A stretch of DNA of 13,934 nt from Deltaproteobacteria bacterium (GCA_003161515.1 PMOH01000515.1:1-13934); one strand, 5' to 3'. Positions 1 through 7,071 are shown, counted from the first letter of the stretch. A program made the numbers and translations. The notes: generated by a model not told the origin, from the letters alone.

Positions 1-1563
1 GCATTTCCGAAGTTCGATTCCGGCTTGCTGGCGTGGGTCGCGCTGGTGCCGCTGTTTTACCTGATCGAAGGCGAAAGCATGCGGCGCGTATTCGGCTGGG
101 CGTATCTGCAAGGCTTCGCCTCGTACCTCGTGCAGCTCTATTGGATCCCGATTCCGCTGCACGACTTCGCCGACGTGCGAATGAGATACGCGATTTTCCC
201 GATGCTGGCGTTGGCGGGAATCGTCGCGGTCAACACCGCGGTCGCAATCTGGGCGGGCGAATTCGTCGCGCGGCGGACGCGGATTCCAACCGTCGTCACG
301 ATGCCGGTGGCGTGGACGGCGGTCGAATGGTTTCGCACTTACGTTCCGGTCGCGTTCCCGTGGAACCTGCTTGGCTACACCGCCTATCACAATCTGGAAC
401 TGATCCAGTTCGCCGAATTCACCGGCGTTTACGGCATTTCGGCGCTGATCGTTTTTTTCAACGCGGTGGTTTACGTCGTGATTTTCCGCCGCGGCGGCTA
501 TCGCCTGCAGACCATCAGCCTGAGCACGTTGACCGCGATGATGATCGTGCTGGTCGCGTTTGGCGCGTGGCGAATCAACAATCTGAAAAACGCGCCGAGT
601 GTGGGAAGCTTCAAGGTCGCGATGGTGCAGGGAAATATCCCGCAATCGCTAAAGTGGGATCCAAAGTTTCTGCCGGACAGTTACAAAATCTACCAGGAGG
701 AAACCGCGGACGCGGCTAAGCACGGCGTCGATTTGGTTGTCTGGCCCGAGGCGGCAGCGGCGTTCCTGTTCCAGCCCGACGATCAATATCCCGTGGAACT
801 CGCGAGCGACGCCGAGTATCGCACCGCGCTGCTGACGCTCGCCAAGGACCAACGCGCAGCGATATTGTTCGGCGCACCGGCGCTGGCGCGCGCTGACGGC
901 CGCCTGGGATTTTACAATCGCGCGTACCTTATCTCGGCCAACGGCCAGGGCGAAGTGGACGCGCACTACGACAAGATCGAGCTGGTGCCGTTCGGCGAGT
1001 ACGTTCCCGCGCGCGCGATTCTCGGCTACTTCGTCAACCGGGTCGTCGAGGGCTTCGGCGATTTGATTCCGGGCAGCGAGCAGACACTGTTCGATTTCAA
1101 AGGCGCGAAGCTCGGAATATTAATCTGCTACGAAAGTATTTTCCCGGACCTTACGCGGCGCGAGGCAAATGAGGGCGCCGACGTGCTCGTGAATATCACC
1201 AACGACGCGTGGTACGGCGAGAGTTCGGCGCCATACCAGGTGCTCGCGATGGCGGCGCTGCGCTCGGTCGAGACCAAAATCCCGATGGTGCGGGTGGCGA
1301 ACACCGGGTTCACGGCGCTTATCGAGCCGTCGGGACAAATCACGAATCGCACGCCGCTATTCAAGCGCGGCACGACAATAGTGGACGTATCGTGGCGTCC
1401 GGTGCGGACGCTTTACACAGTCGTGGGCGATTTGTTCGCCGAGATTTGTTTCGTGCTGACGCTGATCGGATTGATCGTCGCATGGCGATGGCCGCAACCG
1501 GCAACGCTCGAAGTCGCGCCTGCACGCAAGCGATCAGTCGCAGCCAACGGCCGACCCCATTAA
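1..1563 (+). CDS. lnt: Apolipoprotein N-acyltransferase (Lnt), 5' end cut by window edge
   Basis: Lnt transfers an acyl chain from phospholipid to the N-terminal cysteine of apolipoproteins in the inner membrane, the last step of lipoprotein maturation in Gram-negative bacteria. The frame is open from base 1 (AFPKFDSG, then LLAWVALVPLFYL), which resembles the FPxFD..LLAWVALVPL start of the family. The TTG at 25 is therefore probably internal and the real start lies outside the window. Several hydrophobic segments fill the first ~190 residues. The carbon-nitrogen hydrolase domain starts near KVAMVQGNIPQ (about nt 616). The catalytic triad is visible: Glu in VVWPEA (nt 748-750), Lys in YDKIELVPFGEYVP (nt 973-975) and Cys in LICYES (nt 1126-1128). 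A last membrane helix lies near nt 1415-1485. prfB follows after 64 bases on the same strand. Seen: frame, triad and helices. Known: family role. Confidence 0.95.
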   Translation, partial: AFPKFDSGLLAWVALVPLFYLIEGESMRRVFGWAYLQGFASYLVQLYWIPIPLHDFADVRMRYAIFPMLALAGIVAVNTAVAIWAGEFVARRTRIPTVVTMPVAWTAVEWFRTYVPVAFPWNLLGYTAYHNLELIQFAEFTGVYGISALIVFFNAVVYVVIFRRGGYRLQTISLSTLTAMMIVLVAFGAWRINNLKNAPSVGSFKVAMVQGNIPQSLKWDPKFLPDSYKIYQEETADAAKHGVDLVVWPEAAAAFLFQPDDQYPVELASDAEYRTALLTLAKDQRAAILFGAPALARADGRLGFYNRAYLISANGQGEVDAHYDKIELVPFGEYVPARAILGYFVNRVVEGFGDLIPGSEQTLFDFKGAKLGILICYESIFPDLTRREANEGADVLVNITNDAWYGESSAPYQVLAMAALRSVETKIPMVRVANTGFTALIEPSGQITNRTPLFKRGTTIVDVSWRPVRTLYTVVGDLFAEICFVLTLIGLIVAWRWPQPATLEVAPARKRSVAANGRPH

Positions 1564-1593
1564 TCAGCGCGCGGCTTCGTGACATAATATGGC

Positions 1594-1610
1594 GTCGGCG
1601 AAACGCCGGC
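1594..1610 (+). other. Small GC hairpin in the lnt-prfB gap
   Basis: GTCGGCG, loop AAA, CGCCGGC: a 7-bp stem with one G-T pair, ending 2 bases before the prfB ribosome binding site. It could be a weak lnt terminator or could affect access to the prfB ribosome binding site. It has no T-run. An AT-rich CATAAT at 1583-1588 might be a -10 element, but no good -35 is seen. Function is unproven. Confidence 0.25.
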
Positions 1611-1612
1611 GT

Positions 1613-1620
1613 GAGGTGGG
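1613..1620 (+). promoter_or_regulatory. prfB ribosome binding site
   Basis: GAGGTGGG sits 7 bases before ATG 1628. This supports the short upstream reading frame as the true start of prfB, rather than the GTG at 1785 that opens the long downstream frame. Confidence 0.7.
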
Positions 1621-1627
1621 ACTTCCG

Positions 1628-2756
1628 ATGCTCAGCGACATGAGACAGCAGCTTTCCGAGTTCGACGACCGCGCCGAAAAGCTCGGGAGGCGTCTTTGAC
1701 GTCCCCGCACTGACCGCCCGCCAGAACCAACTCGTCGAACAATCCGCCAAGCCCGACTTCTGGGACCGACAGGAGACCGCGCAGGTGGCGCTCAAGGAGC
1801 AGGAACAGATTCGCGCCCAGCTCAGTGGCTACAAGATGCTGCGCGACAAGCTCGACGAGGCGCGCGTGTTCCTGCAGATGGCCGAAGAGGAAAACGGCGA
1901 GGATTCCGAAGCGGCGCGCGAGACCGCCTCGGCGCTGGACGCGTCGCGCACTGAGCTCGAGCGCCAGGAACTGCGGCTGATGCTCAGCGGCGAGTATGAT
2001 CGCCTCGGCGCGATCCTTTCAATACATCCGGGCGCCGGCGGGCAGGAGGCGCAGGACTGGGCCGAGATGCTGCTGCGGCTTTATCTGCGATGGGCCGAGC
2101 GGCGCGGCTTCAAGACTGAGATTGCGGACTTGCAACCCGGCGACGGCGCGGGAATCAAGAGCGCGACGGTTACGGTCGAAGGAGATTTCGCGTACGGATA
2201 TTTGCGGGCCGAGGCGGGAATCCATCGGCTGGTGCGAATCTCGCCGTACGACTCGAACGCGCGGCGGCATACGTCGTTTGCGTCGGTCTTTGTTTTCCCG
2301 GAGGTTGACGACACGATCGAGATAGTGATCAATCCCGCGGATTTGCGGATCGATACGTTTCGCGCGTCGGGTGCGGGCGGCCAGCACGTCAACAAAACTG
2401 ACTCCGCCGTGCGCTTTACGCATCTGCCGACCAATATCGTCGTCACCTGCCAGAACGAACGCTCGCAGCATAAGAATCGCGCGATGGCGATGAAGATATT
2501 GCGCGCGCGGCTGTTCGAGCTCGAGCAGCGCAAGAAAAAAGAAGAGCTCGAGAAGTTCAGCAAGGACAAAAAAGAAATCGCGTGGGGCAGCCAGATTCGA
2601 TCGTACGTGCTGCAGCCGTACCAGATGGTCAAAGACCATCGCACCGGCGTCGAAGTCGGCAACACGAGCGCGGTGCTCGACGGCGCGATCGACGAGTTTA
2701 TCCAGGCCTACCTGATGGGCGTGCGCAAAGGCGACGCCGACAGCGTGCCAAATTAA
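1628..2756 (+). CDS. prfB: Peptide chain release factor 2, expressed by programmed +1 frameshift
   Basis: RF2 reads UAA and UGA stop codons and triggers peptide release on the ribosome. Frame 1 runs from ATG 1628 for 23 codons (MLSDMRQQLSEFDDRAEKL...) to an in-frame TGA at 1697. Skipping T1697 continues as GAC from 1698 into a 352-codon frame, giving 375 residues (E. coli RF2 has 365). In this joined numbering the stop-recognition tripeptide is SPY at 205-207 (SPF in E. coli) and the catalytic GGQ is at 250-252, the same numbers as in E. coli. Residue 246 is Ala, as in most bacteria. The N-terminal helical domain contains PDFWDRQE, matching the family's PDVWNxxE. The gene needs no repair: UGA, RF2's own stop, sits at the shift site, so low RF2 favours shifting and raises RF2. 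It lies 64 bases after lnt. Confidence 0.96.
1685..1700 (+). promoter_or_regulatory. prfB: Programmed +1 frameshift site of prfB
   Basis: The site is GGG AGG CGT CTT TGA C. GGGAGG (1685-1690) is an internal Shine-Dalgarno-like stimulator, followed by a 3-base spacer (1691-1693), the slippery CTT (1694-1696), the zero-frame TGA (1697-1699) and C1700, which gives the poor termination context UGAC. E. coli prfB has the same spacing: AGGGGG, three bases, CUU UGA C. Ribosomes paused at UGA slip from CUU to UUU and continue with GAC. This is autoregulation of RF2, known in the family and directly visible here. Confidence 0.95.
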
Positions 2757-2757
2757 A

Positions 2758-2824
2758 TGTGGAACCCGCGGTGGGTTCCACACCTCCTTCGGCAGGGGTG
2801 ACCCCTGCACCCAGTGAGGTGTGG
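2758..2824. repeat. Palindrome-rich intergenic element between convergent genes
   Basis: It starts 2 bases after the prfB stop. Three inverted repeats are seen: TGTGGAACCC/GGGTTCCACA (2758-2767 with 2773-2782, 5-base loop), GCAGGGG/CCCCTGC (2792-2798 with 2802-2808, loop TGA), and an enclosing pair CCACACCTC/GAGGTGTGG (2778-2786 with 2816-2824). The first and third stems share bases 2778-2782, so they are mutually exclusive folds. There is no T-run. Between convergent genes it may serve as a bidirectional, possibly factor-assisted, terminator. It also has the look of a dispersed extragenic repeat, though no second copy occurs in this window. Confidence 0.6.
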
Positions 2825-2841
2825 GCGCGCCGGTTGCGAAA

Positions 2842-3696
2842 TCAGCCACCAAGAAAATCGCGGATCGCCGCCGCGATCTCGTCGGCATGCGTCTCCAGCG
2901 CGAAGTGCCCCGTATCGAAGAAGCGCACGAGTGCGCCGGGAATATCTCGCGTGAAGGCCTCCGCGCCAGCCGGCAGGAAGAACGGGTCGTTCTTTCCCCA
3001 TACGGCCAGCAGTGGCGGCTTGTGGTCTCGAAAATATTTCTGGAAAGCCGGGTAAAGTGCGACGTTGGTCTTGTAGTCTCCGAATAGATCGAGCTGCGGC
3101 TCATCCGCACCCGGCCGGGCCAGGTAGAAATTATCGAGCGAGTAGCCGTCGGGCGAAACCCTGGTCGCGTCGGACACGCCGTGAGTGTACTGCTGGACGG
3201 TTGTCTCGGGCTTGAGGAACCCACGGAGTGCGTCGCGGTTCGTCTGCGATGGATTTTCCCAATATGCCCGGATCGGGTTCCAGCCGTCGCTCAATCCTTC
3301 CTCGTAGGCGTTGCCGTTTTGGGAAACGATGGCGGATATGCGTTCCGGATGCTTTAGAGCAATCCTCAAGCCTACCGGCGCGCCGTAGTCGAAAATGTAC
3401 ATCGCGAAACGTTTCAGTCCGATGATTTCAGTGAAACGGTCGATCGTCTCGGCCAGGTTCTCGAAGGTGTATTTGAACGTGTCGCGCGGGGGCAGGTCCG
3501 ACTGACCAAAGCCCGGCAGGTCCGGCGCCACAAGATGAAAGCTGTCCGCGAGAAGCGGAATCAAATCGCGGAACATGTGCCCAGCGCTCGGAAAGCCGTG
3601 CATCAAGAGCAAGGTCGGAGCGTCGGTCCGACCCGCTTCGCGATACGAAATCTTCAGGCCGTTAACGTCGGCGGCAAGGTAGCGGATCGTTCGCAT
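2842..3696 (-). CDS. Alpha/beta hydrolase of the epoxide hydrolase/haloalkane dehalogenase type
   Basis: 284 residues. ATG at 3696 is chosen because GAGGAGGAA (3704-3712) lies 7 bases upstream. The longer frame from 3753 adds 19 unrelated residues. Visible features are HGFP (33-36, oxyanion hole), the nucleophile elbow FDYGAPVG with Asp103 instead of Ser, the acid Asp237 in WGKNDPFF, and the base His264 in DTGHFALETH. A cap region lies around 135-205. An Asp nucleophile means a covalent alkyl-enzyme ester, as in epoxide hydrolases, haloalkane dehalogenases and fluoroacetate dehalogenases. The protein is therefore unlikely to be an esterase. Substrate is unknown. There is no signal peptide, so it is probably cytoplasmic. 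It converges on prfB and is divergent from the glutathione transferase across 188 bases. Both are detoxification-type enzymes, so a shared control region is possible but unproven. Confidence 0.85.
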   Translation of the reverse strand: MRTIRYLAADVNGLKISYREAGRTDAPTLLLMHGFPSAGHMFRDLIPLLADSFHLVAPDLPGFGQSDLPPRDTFKYTFENLAETIDRFTEIIGLKRFAMYIFDYGAPVGLRIALKHPERISAIVSQNGNAYEEGLSDGWNPIRAYWENPSQTNRDALRGFLKPETTVQQYTHGVSDATRVSPDGYSLDNFYLARPGADEPQLDLFGDYKTNVALYPAFQKYFRDHKPPLLAVWGKNDPFFLPAGAEAFTRDIPGALVRFFDTGHFALETHADEIAAAIRDFLGG

Positions 3697-3703
3697 GAGA
3701 ATG

Positions 3704-3712
3704 TTCCTCCTC
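3704..3712 (-). promoter_or_regulatory. Ribosome binding site fixing the hydrolase start
   Basis: GAGGAGGAA on the - strand, 7 bases before ATG 3696. It is a near-ideal Shine-Dalgarno sequence and decides between ATG 3696 and the longer frame from 3753. Confidence 0.8.
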
Positions 3713-3884
3713 AAACGACAGTCGTAACTTGACGGATGCTCTAAGGTTACCACCGCCGCATCTTAAGGCTAATGCCAAGCTGGCTTGTGAGCCTTGGCTG
3801 ATTTTCATGTTGCGTCGGGCGCGGGACTGATCAAAGTTGCAATATGAAACGGACGCTTCCGACTAATCGGACAAGGAGTCGCGG
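3713..3884. other. Divergent intergenic region, hydrolase / glutathione transferase
   Basis: It must hold the promoters of both neighbouring genes. It is less GC-rich than the flanks. I see AAGGAG at 3873-3878, 6 bases before the ATG of the transferase, but no convincing paired -35/-10 boxes. TTGACG at 3728-3733 on the + strand lacks a good -10 partner. No ORF or RNA gene is recognised. Confidence 0.4.
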
Positions 3885-4613
3885 ATGATCGATCTATATT
3901 TCTGGCCAACGCCCAATGGATACAAAATTACCTGGATGCTCGAGGAGGTCGGCCTCAAGTACAACGTGATCCCGGTCAATATCGGCGCAGGCGATCAGTT
4001 CAAGCCCGAGTTCCTGGAAATCAGCCCGAACAATCGCATGCCCGCGATGACCGATCGCGACGGTCCCGGCGGAAAGCCGATTTCAATTTTCGAGTCGGGC
4101 GCGATCCTGATGTATCTCGCGGAGAAGACCGGCAAGCTGATGCCGTCGGACACGCGCGGAAAGTACAACGTGATCCAGTGGCTGATGTTCCAGATGGCGA
4201 GCGTCGGCCCGATGCTCGGCCAGGCGCATCATTTTCGCCGCTACGCGCCGGAGAAAATCGAGTACGCGATCAACCGCTACACCAACGAAGCGAAACGGAT
4301 TTACGGCGTGATCGATAAGCGGCTCGGCGAAGCAAAGTACCTCGCAGGCGATTACTCGATCGCCGATATCGCGACCTATCCGTGGCTGGTGCCGCATTCG
4401 ATGCAGGGGCAGGCGCTCGAAGATTTCCCGAATCTGAAAAAATGGTACGACGAGCTGCGCGCGCGCCCAGCGACCCAGCGCGGCTTCGCCGTGATGAGCG
4501 AGGTCGTCGAGAGAATGCGCGCCGCGGCCGCAGCTAACGCGGCGAATCAGCCCCCACAAGATCCGAAGACGTGGGATATACTGTTCGGCAACAAGCAGTT
4601 CGAGAAGCGGTAA
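3885..4613 (+). CDS. Glutathione S-transferase, Nu class (YfcG/YghU-like disulfide reductase)
   Basis: 242 residues; AAGGAG lies 6 bases before ATG. The start MIDLYFWPTPNGYKI closely matches E. coli YfcG (MIDLYFAPTPNGHKI) and has Thr9 and Asn11, the residues that replace the usual Tyr/Ser/Cys in Nu-class enzymes. The thioredoxin-like domain spans ~1-85, with cis-Pro in NNRMPA (49-54) and FESGAILMYLAEKT (69-82), where Glu70-Ser71 bind the gamma-glutamyl part of glutathione. The helical domain follows from ~92, with GPMLGQAHHF (108-117) and the SIADIATYPW N-capping motif (Asp161). Nu-class enzymes bind two glutathiones and reduce disulfides in the cytosol. The C-terminus is ~25 residues longer than YfcG and includes an Ala-rich run (213-220). 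YfcG versus YghU assignment is not settled, so no symbol is given. Confidence 0.9.
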   Translation: MIDLYFWPTPNGYKITWMLEEVGLKYNVIPVNIGAGDQFKPEFLEISPNNRMPAMTDRDGPGGKPISIFESGAILMYLAEKTGKLMPSDTRGKYNVIQWLMFQMASVGPMLGQAHHFRRYAPEKIEYAINRYTNEAKRIYGVIDKRLGEAKYLAGDYSIADIATYPWLVPHSMQGQALEDFPNLKKWYDELRARPATQRGFAVMSEVVERMRAAAAANAANQPPQDPKTWDILFGNKQFEKR

Positions 4614-4632
4614 ATGGTTCTGAAATCCGGTT

Positions 4633-4675
4633 CCCCTTCCCGCGAGGCCCGAAAAAAGGGGTTAGGGGTTAGGTT
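4633..4675. repeat. Repeat-like GC/G-run element with inverted CCCCTT/AAGGGG
   Basis: This lies in the 83-base gap between the convergent glutathione transferase and panE genes. CCCCTT (4633-4638) can pair with AAGGGG (4656-4661) over a 17-base loop, and GGGGTTA is repeated in tandem (4658-4671). The sequence resembles the CCCTAACCC/GGGAAGGGG family of dispersed elements seen between genes in many GC-rich genomes. It may act as a weak bidirectional terminator. Copy number elsewhere is unknown. Confidence 0.4.
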
Positions 4676-4696
4676 GCCTGGCATCAACCACAATGC

Positions 4697-5620
4697 TCAG
4701 ACGTTCCTCTTCGGCGCGCCGTCCAGCAGTCGCAACAGCGCGTAAATTGTTTCGACTGCCGGGACGCTCATGTTGTGACGGCGCGCGGCGCGCACAACTG
4801 CGCCGCTGAGAGCTTCATATTCCAGCGTCTTGCCGCGTTCGAGGTCCTGCTGAGTCGAAGTTTTCAGCGCGCGCAGGTTTTTCTGCGAGTGCGCTATGTA
4901 CGCGTCGATACGGTCGTCGAAAATCTTTGCGCCCTCGGCGCGCGCGACCTCGACAATCTCCTGCATCAACGTACGCAAGAGTTTCACGCCCTCGGCGTCG
5001 TCGAGAACTTCGCCGACGCGCCGCCGCGTGAGCGTTGTCACGGTGTTGAGCGCTCCGTTCCAGATAAGCTTGTCCCATCGCGCGGTCATGATGTCGGCTG
5101 AGACCTCGCCGAGAATCCCGGCACGCTGAAACACTTCGGTGATCTTCTTTACTCGATCGGTCTCGCGGCCATCGAGTTCTCCGAAGTCAATGTGGCCGGT
5201 GCTGAGATGAACGATTTTTCCCGGCGCCACCATCTCGACTCCGACGCGCGCGTTGCCGCCCATCACCGCGTCACGGCCGAATATTGCGGCGAGCTTCGCC
5301 TCGTTCTCGACGCCGTTCTGCAGAGTCAGAATCGCGCCGCCCGGCTTGAGGCATTCGGAGATGGCCTGCGCGGCGGTGTCGGTGTCGTAGGCCTTCACGC
5401 AGAACAGGATCAGATCGTACGGCGCGAAGTCGCGCGGCGTGTCGGTCGCGGTGACCTCGATGCGCAGATCGCCGCGGATGCTCGTGATGTCGAGGCCGTG
5501 CTCGCGAGTCGCGCGCAGATTTTCGCCGCGCGCACACAGTACGACGTCCTCGCCGGACGCTCGTAGCCGCGCGCCGAAGTAGGCTCCCACTGCGCCCGCG
5601 CCCATCACCAGAATTTTCAT
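4697..5620 (-). CDS. panE: 2-dehydropantoate 2-reductase (ketopantoate reductase)
   Basis: NADPH-dependent reduction of ketopantoate to pantoate, a step toward pantothenate and coenzyme A. 307 residues from ATG 5620 (E. coli 303). The longer frame from 5674 adds 18 residues ahead of the nucleotide-binding strand MKILVMGAGAVGAYFG and is not favoured. The GxGxxG loop is at 7-12. FCVKAYDTD (73-81) and LQNGVENE (100-107) are family motifs, with Asn102 expected to contact substrate and cofactor. Catalytic Lys184 lies in ARWDKLIWNGALN (180-192), and Glu267 in KTLEYEAL aligns with E. coli Glu256. The ribosome binding site is weak (AGAAGAGTGA just upstream). coaE lies nearby, so two genes of coenzyme A biosynthesis are clustered though not co-transcribed. 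Some relatives act on other 2-oxo acids. Confidence 0.9.
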   Translation of the reverse strand: MKILVMGAGAVGAYFGARLRASGEDVVLCARGENLRATREHGLDITSIRGDLRIEVTATDTPRDFAPYDLILFCVKAYDTDTAAQAISECLKPGGAILTLQNGVENEAKLAAIFGRDAVMGGNARVGVEMVAPGKIVHLSTGHIDFGELDGRETDRVKKITEVFQRAGILGEVSADIMTARWDKLIWNGALNTVTTLTRRRVGEVLDDAEGVKLLRTLMQEIVEVARAEGAKIFDDRIDAYIAHSQKNLRALKTSTQQDLERGKTLEYEALSGAVVRAARRHNMSVPAVETIYALLRLLDGAPKRNV

Positions 5621-5662
5621 TTTTTCACTCTTCTCTGCGCCTATCGTAGCGCCGCCGCGATC

Positions 5663-5671
5663 TGTTGTAAT
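5663..5671 (+). promoter_or_regulatory. Candidate extended -10 for the CobS-like gene
   Basis: TGT TGTAAT matches an extended -10 (TGn TATAAT with one mismatch). No good -35 is seen, which is tolerated for extended -10 promoters. A transcript would start near 5678, only about 5 bases before ATG 5683. No Shine-Dalgarno sequence precedes that ATG, so a leaderless message is possible. Confidence 0.3.
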
Positions 5672-5682
5672 CATCCGTCACG

Positions 5683-6459
5683 ATGGAATCGGCGAGCGAC
5701 ACCAGTCTGCCAACTGTGCGCGAACTGCTGTTCGAGGCGGTACTGGCGGTGGCGACGCTCACGCTGTGGCCGATTCTCGACGAAAGATCGCAGGGCACCG
5801 CGTCGCAGCGGTCGCGCGCGATGGTCTATTTTCCGATCGTAGGATTCGTCGTCGGAGTAATTCTCGCAATTACCGATCGGGCCGCCGGCATCGTCGCCGG
5901 ACCGATGGCCCGCTCTATCATCGTGCTGATCGTCGGCGCGGCGCTGTCGCTCGGGCTGGCAAATCGCGGAGTTGCAGACACGGTCGAAGTCCTTCGCCGG
6001 GGCACGCGGCCAGCCTCGACCGGATTGACACGAATCGGACCGGTCGGCGCGAGCGCATCGGTCGCCGCGTTCGCGTTCGAGGTCTGGTGCTTGTCGCGCA
6101 TCGCCGACGACGCGGGGCGCGCGGGCGCTCTCGTGATGGCGATGACGCTGTCGCGATGGGCGATCATTCCGATCGGTTACGGGCTGAAGCCGCTGGAGCA
6201 TTGGGGCCTCGGCATCCCTTACGAAGGCGGCATTTCATTTCGCGAGTTCGCAGCTTCGAGCGTGATCGCGCTCGGACTCACGATGGGGCTCTATCAAAAC
6301 GTCGGGCTCGCAGTGATCATCGCGCTCGCGCTGACGATACTTGCGATGCGGCTGGTGCTCAGCCGCCGGATGGGCGGGGCCTCGGGCTATATGCTGGCGG
6401 GCGGATGCGCGCTCGCCGAAGTCGTCACGTTCGCAGTGCTGGCAGCGATCCGGGCTTAG
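5683..6459 (+). CDS. CobS-family membrane protein with degenerate active-site motifs
   Basis: 258 residues, mostly hydrophobic with about six membrane segments. CobS (adenosylcobinamide-GDP ribazoletransferase) joins the lower ligand to the corrin ring in the inner membrane. Family marks are VATLTLWPI (23-31, the F-LTRLP position), RAMVYFPIVGFVVG (45-58), GLANRGVADTVEVL (91-104), LTRIGPVG (115-122), SRWAIIPIGY (157-166) and LSRRMGGASGYMLAGG (226-241). Against the usual GGLHLDGLADTADGL, His becomes Ala93, Asp becomes Arg95 and the last Asp becomes Glu102; only Asp99 stays. The Asp of the D-S-R-I-G motif is Leu115 and that of the C-terminal G-D motif is Tyr236. It may be a non-catalytic or re-purposed paralogue. 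No other cobalamin gene is present. It is divergent from panE and overlaps the end of coaE by 4 bases, tail to tail. No Shine-Dalgarno sequence is visible at this start. Confidence 0.7.
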   Translation: MESASDTSLPTVRELLFEAVLAVATLTLWPILDERSQGTASQRSRAMVYFPIVGFVVGVILAITDRAAGIVAGPMARSIIVLIVGAALSLGLANRGVADTVEVLRRGTRPASTGLTRIGPVGASASVAAFAFEVWCLSRIADDAGRAGALVMAMTLSRWAIIPIGYGLKPLEHWGLGIPYEGGISFREFAASSVIALGLTMGLYQNVGLAVIIALALTILAMRLVLSRRMGGASGYMLAGGCALAEVVTFAVLAAIRA

Positions 6460-7061
6460 CCGTTGCGCTTGAGGGCTTCGGCCCACACCGTTTTCAGCAG
6501 CTCGCGCAGCTCGTCGAGGGAGCCGTTGTTTTGGATCACGAGGGTCGCATGTTTTGAGCGCTCCTCGTCGGATAATTGTGCGCGGATGCGCGCCTCGGTC
6601 TCGGCCGGTTTCAATCCGCGCTGGCTTTCGATTCGAGTGACCACCTGCTCGCGCGATGCGCGCACCAGCCAGATTTCGTCGAACAGCGGTTGCCAGTTCG
6701 CTTCGATCAGAATCGCGGCTTCGACCACGATCGGAAGTTTCGCGCCGCTCGCGCGCAATTCGGCGACGTTCCGACGGATGCTCTCGCGGGTCGCGGGCCA
6801 TACGATCGACGTCAACTGGTTCAGCCGCTCGGGATTTCCAAACACGATCGCACCGAGTTGTTTGCGATCGATTGTACGATTCCCAGCAACCACCTGAGCG
6901 CCAAACGCGGCAATCACAGCGTCGTAGGCGGAAGCGCCGGGTGCGTAAGTGGTGTGTGCGACTTTGTCGGCGTCGAGAATTGGCGCACCGAACTCGCCGA
7001 GAATCTGCGCGACGGTGCTTTTGCCCGAACCGATTCCGCCAGTGAGACCAATTGTGAGCAT
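6456..7061 (-). CDS. coaE: Dephospho-CoA kinase
   Basis: Phosphorylates the 3' hydroxyl of dephospho-CoA with ATP, the last step of coenzyme A synthesis, in the cytosol. 201 residues from ATG 7061, the usual family length (E. coli 206). The P-loop GGIGSGKS is at 8-15. DADKVAH (30-36) is the conserved substrate-binding Asp-Ala-Asp region. DRKQLGAIVFGNPERLNQL (65-83) and VVEAAILIE (112-120) match the family, and QLSDEERSKHATLVIQNNGS (162-181) is its C-terminal signature. The longer open frame up to 7304 is only read-in through the 3' end of the ABC gene. It starts 10 bases after that gene's stop, with AGGGA between, so it is very likely co-transcribed and coupled to the exporter. Its TAA overlaps the TAG of the CobS-like gene on the other strand. 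Confidence 0.95.
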   Translation of the reverse strand: MLTIGLTGGIGSGKSTVAQILGEFGAPILDADKVAHTTYAPGASAYDAVIAAFGAQVVAGNRTIDRKQLGAIVFGNPERLNQLTSIVWPATRESIRRNVAELRASGAKLPIVVEAAILIEANWQPLFDEIWLVRASREQVVTRIESQRGLKPAETEARIRAQLSDEERSKHATLVIQNNGSLDELRELLKTVWAEALKRNG

Positions 7062-7071
7062 TTGAAAATCC

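Noticed and set aside
1697..1699. prfB as a pseudogene broken by an in-frame stop
   Set aside because: The stop is within a textbook RF2 +1 frameshift signal with correct spacing, and the joined protein is full length.
2019..3224. - strand frame of 401 codons spanning prfB and the hydrolase
   Set aside because: It crosses two real genes and an intergenic palindrome and its product has no recognisable fold.
4658..4674. Telomere-like or tandem repeat array of GGGGTTA
   Set aside because: Only two units are present, so this is too short to call an array; it is listed as part of an intergenic repeat-like element.
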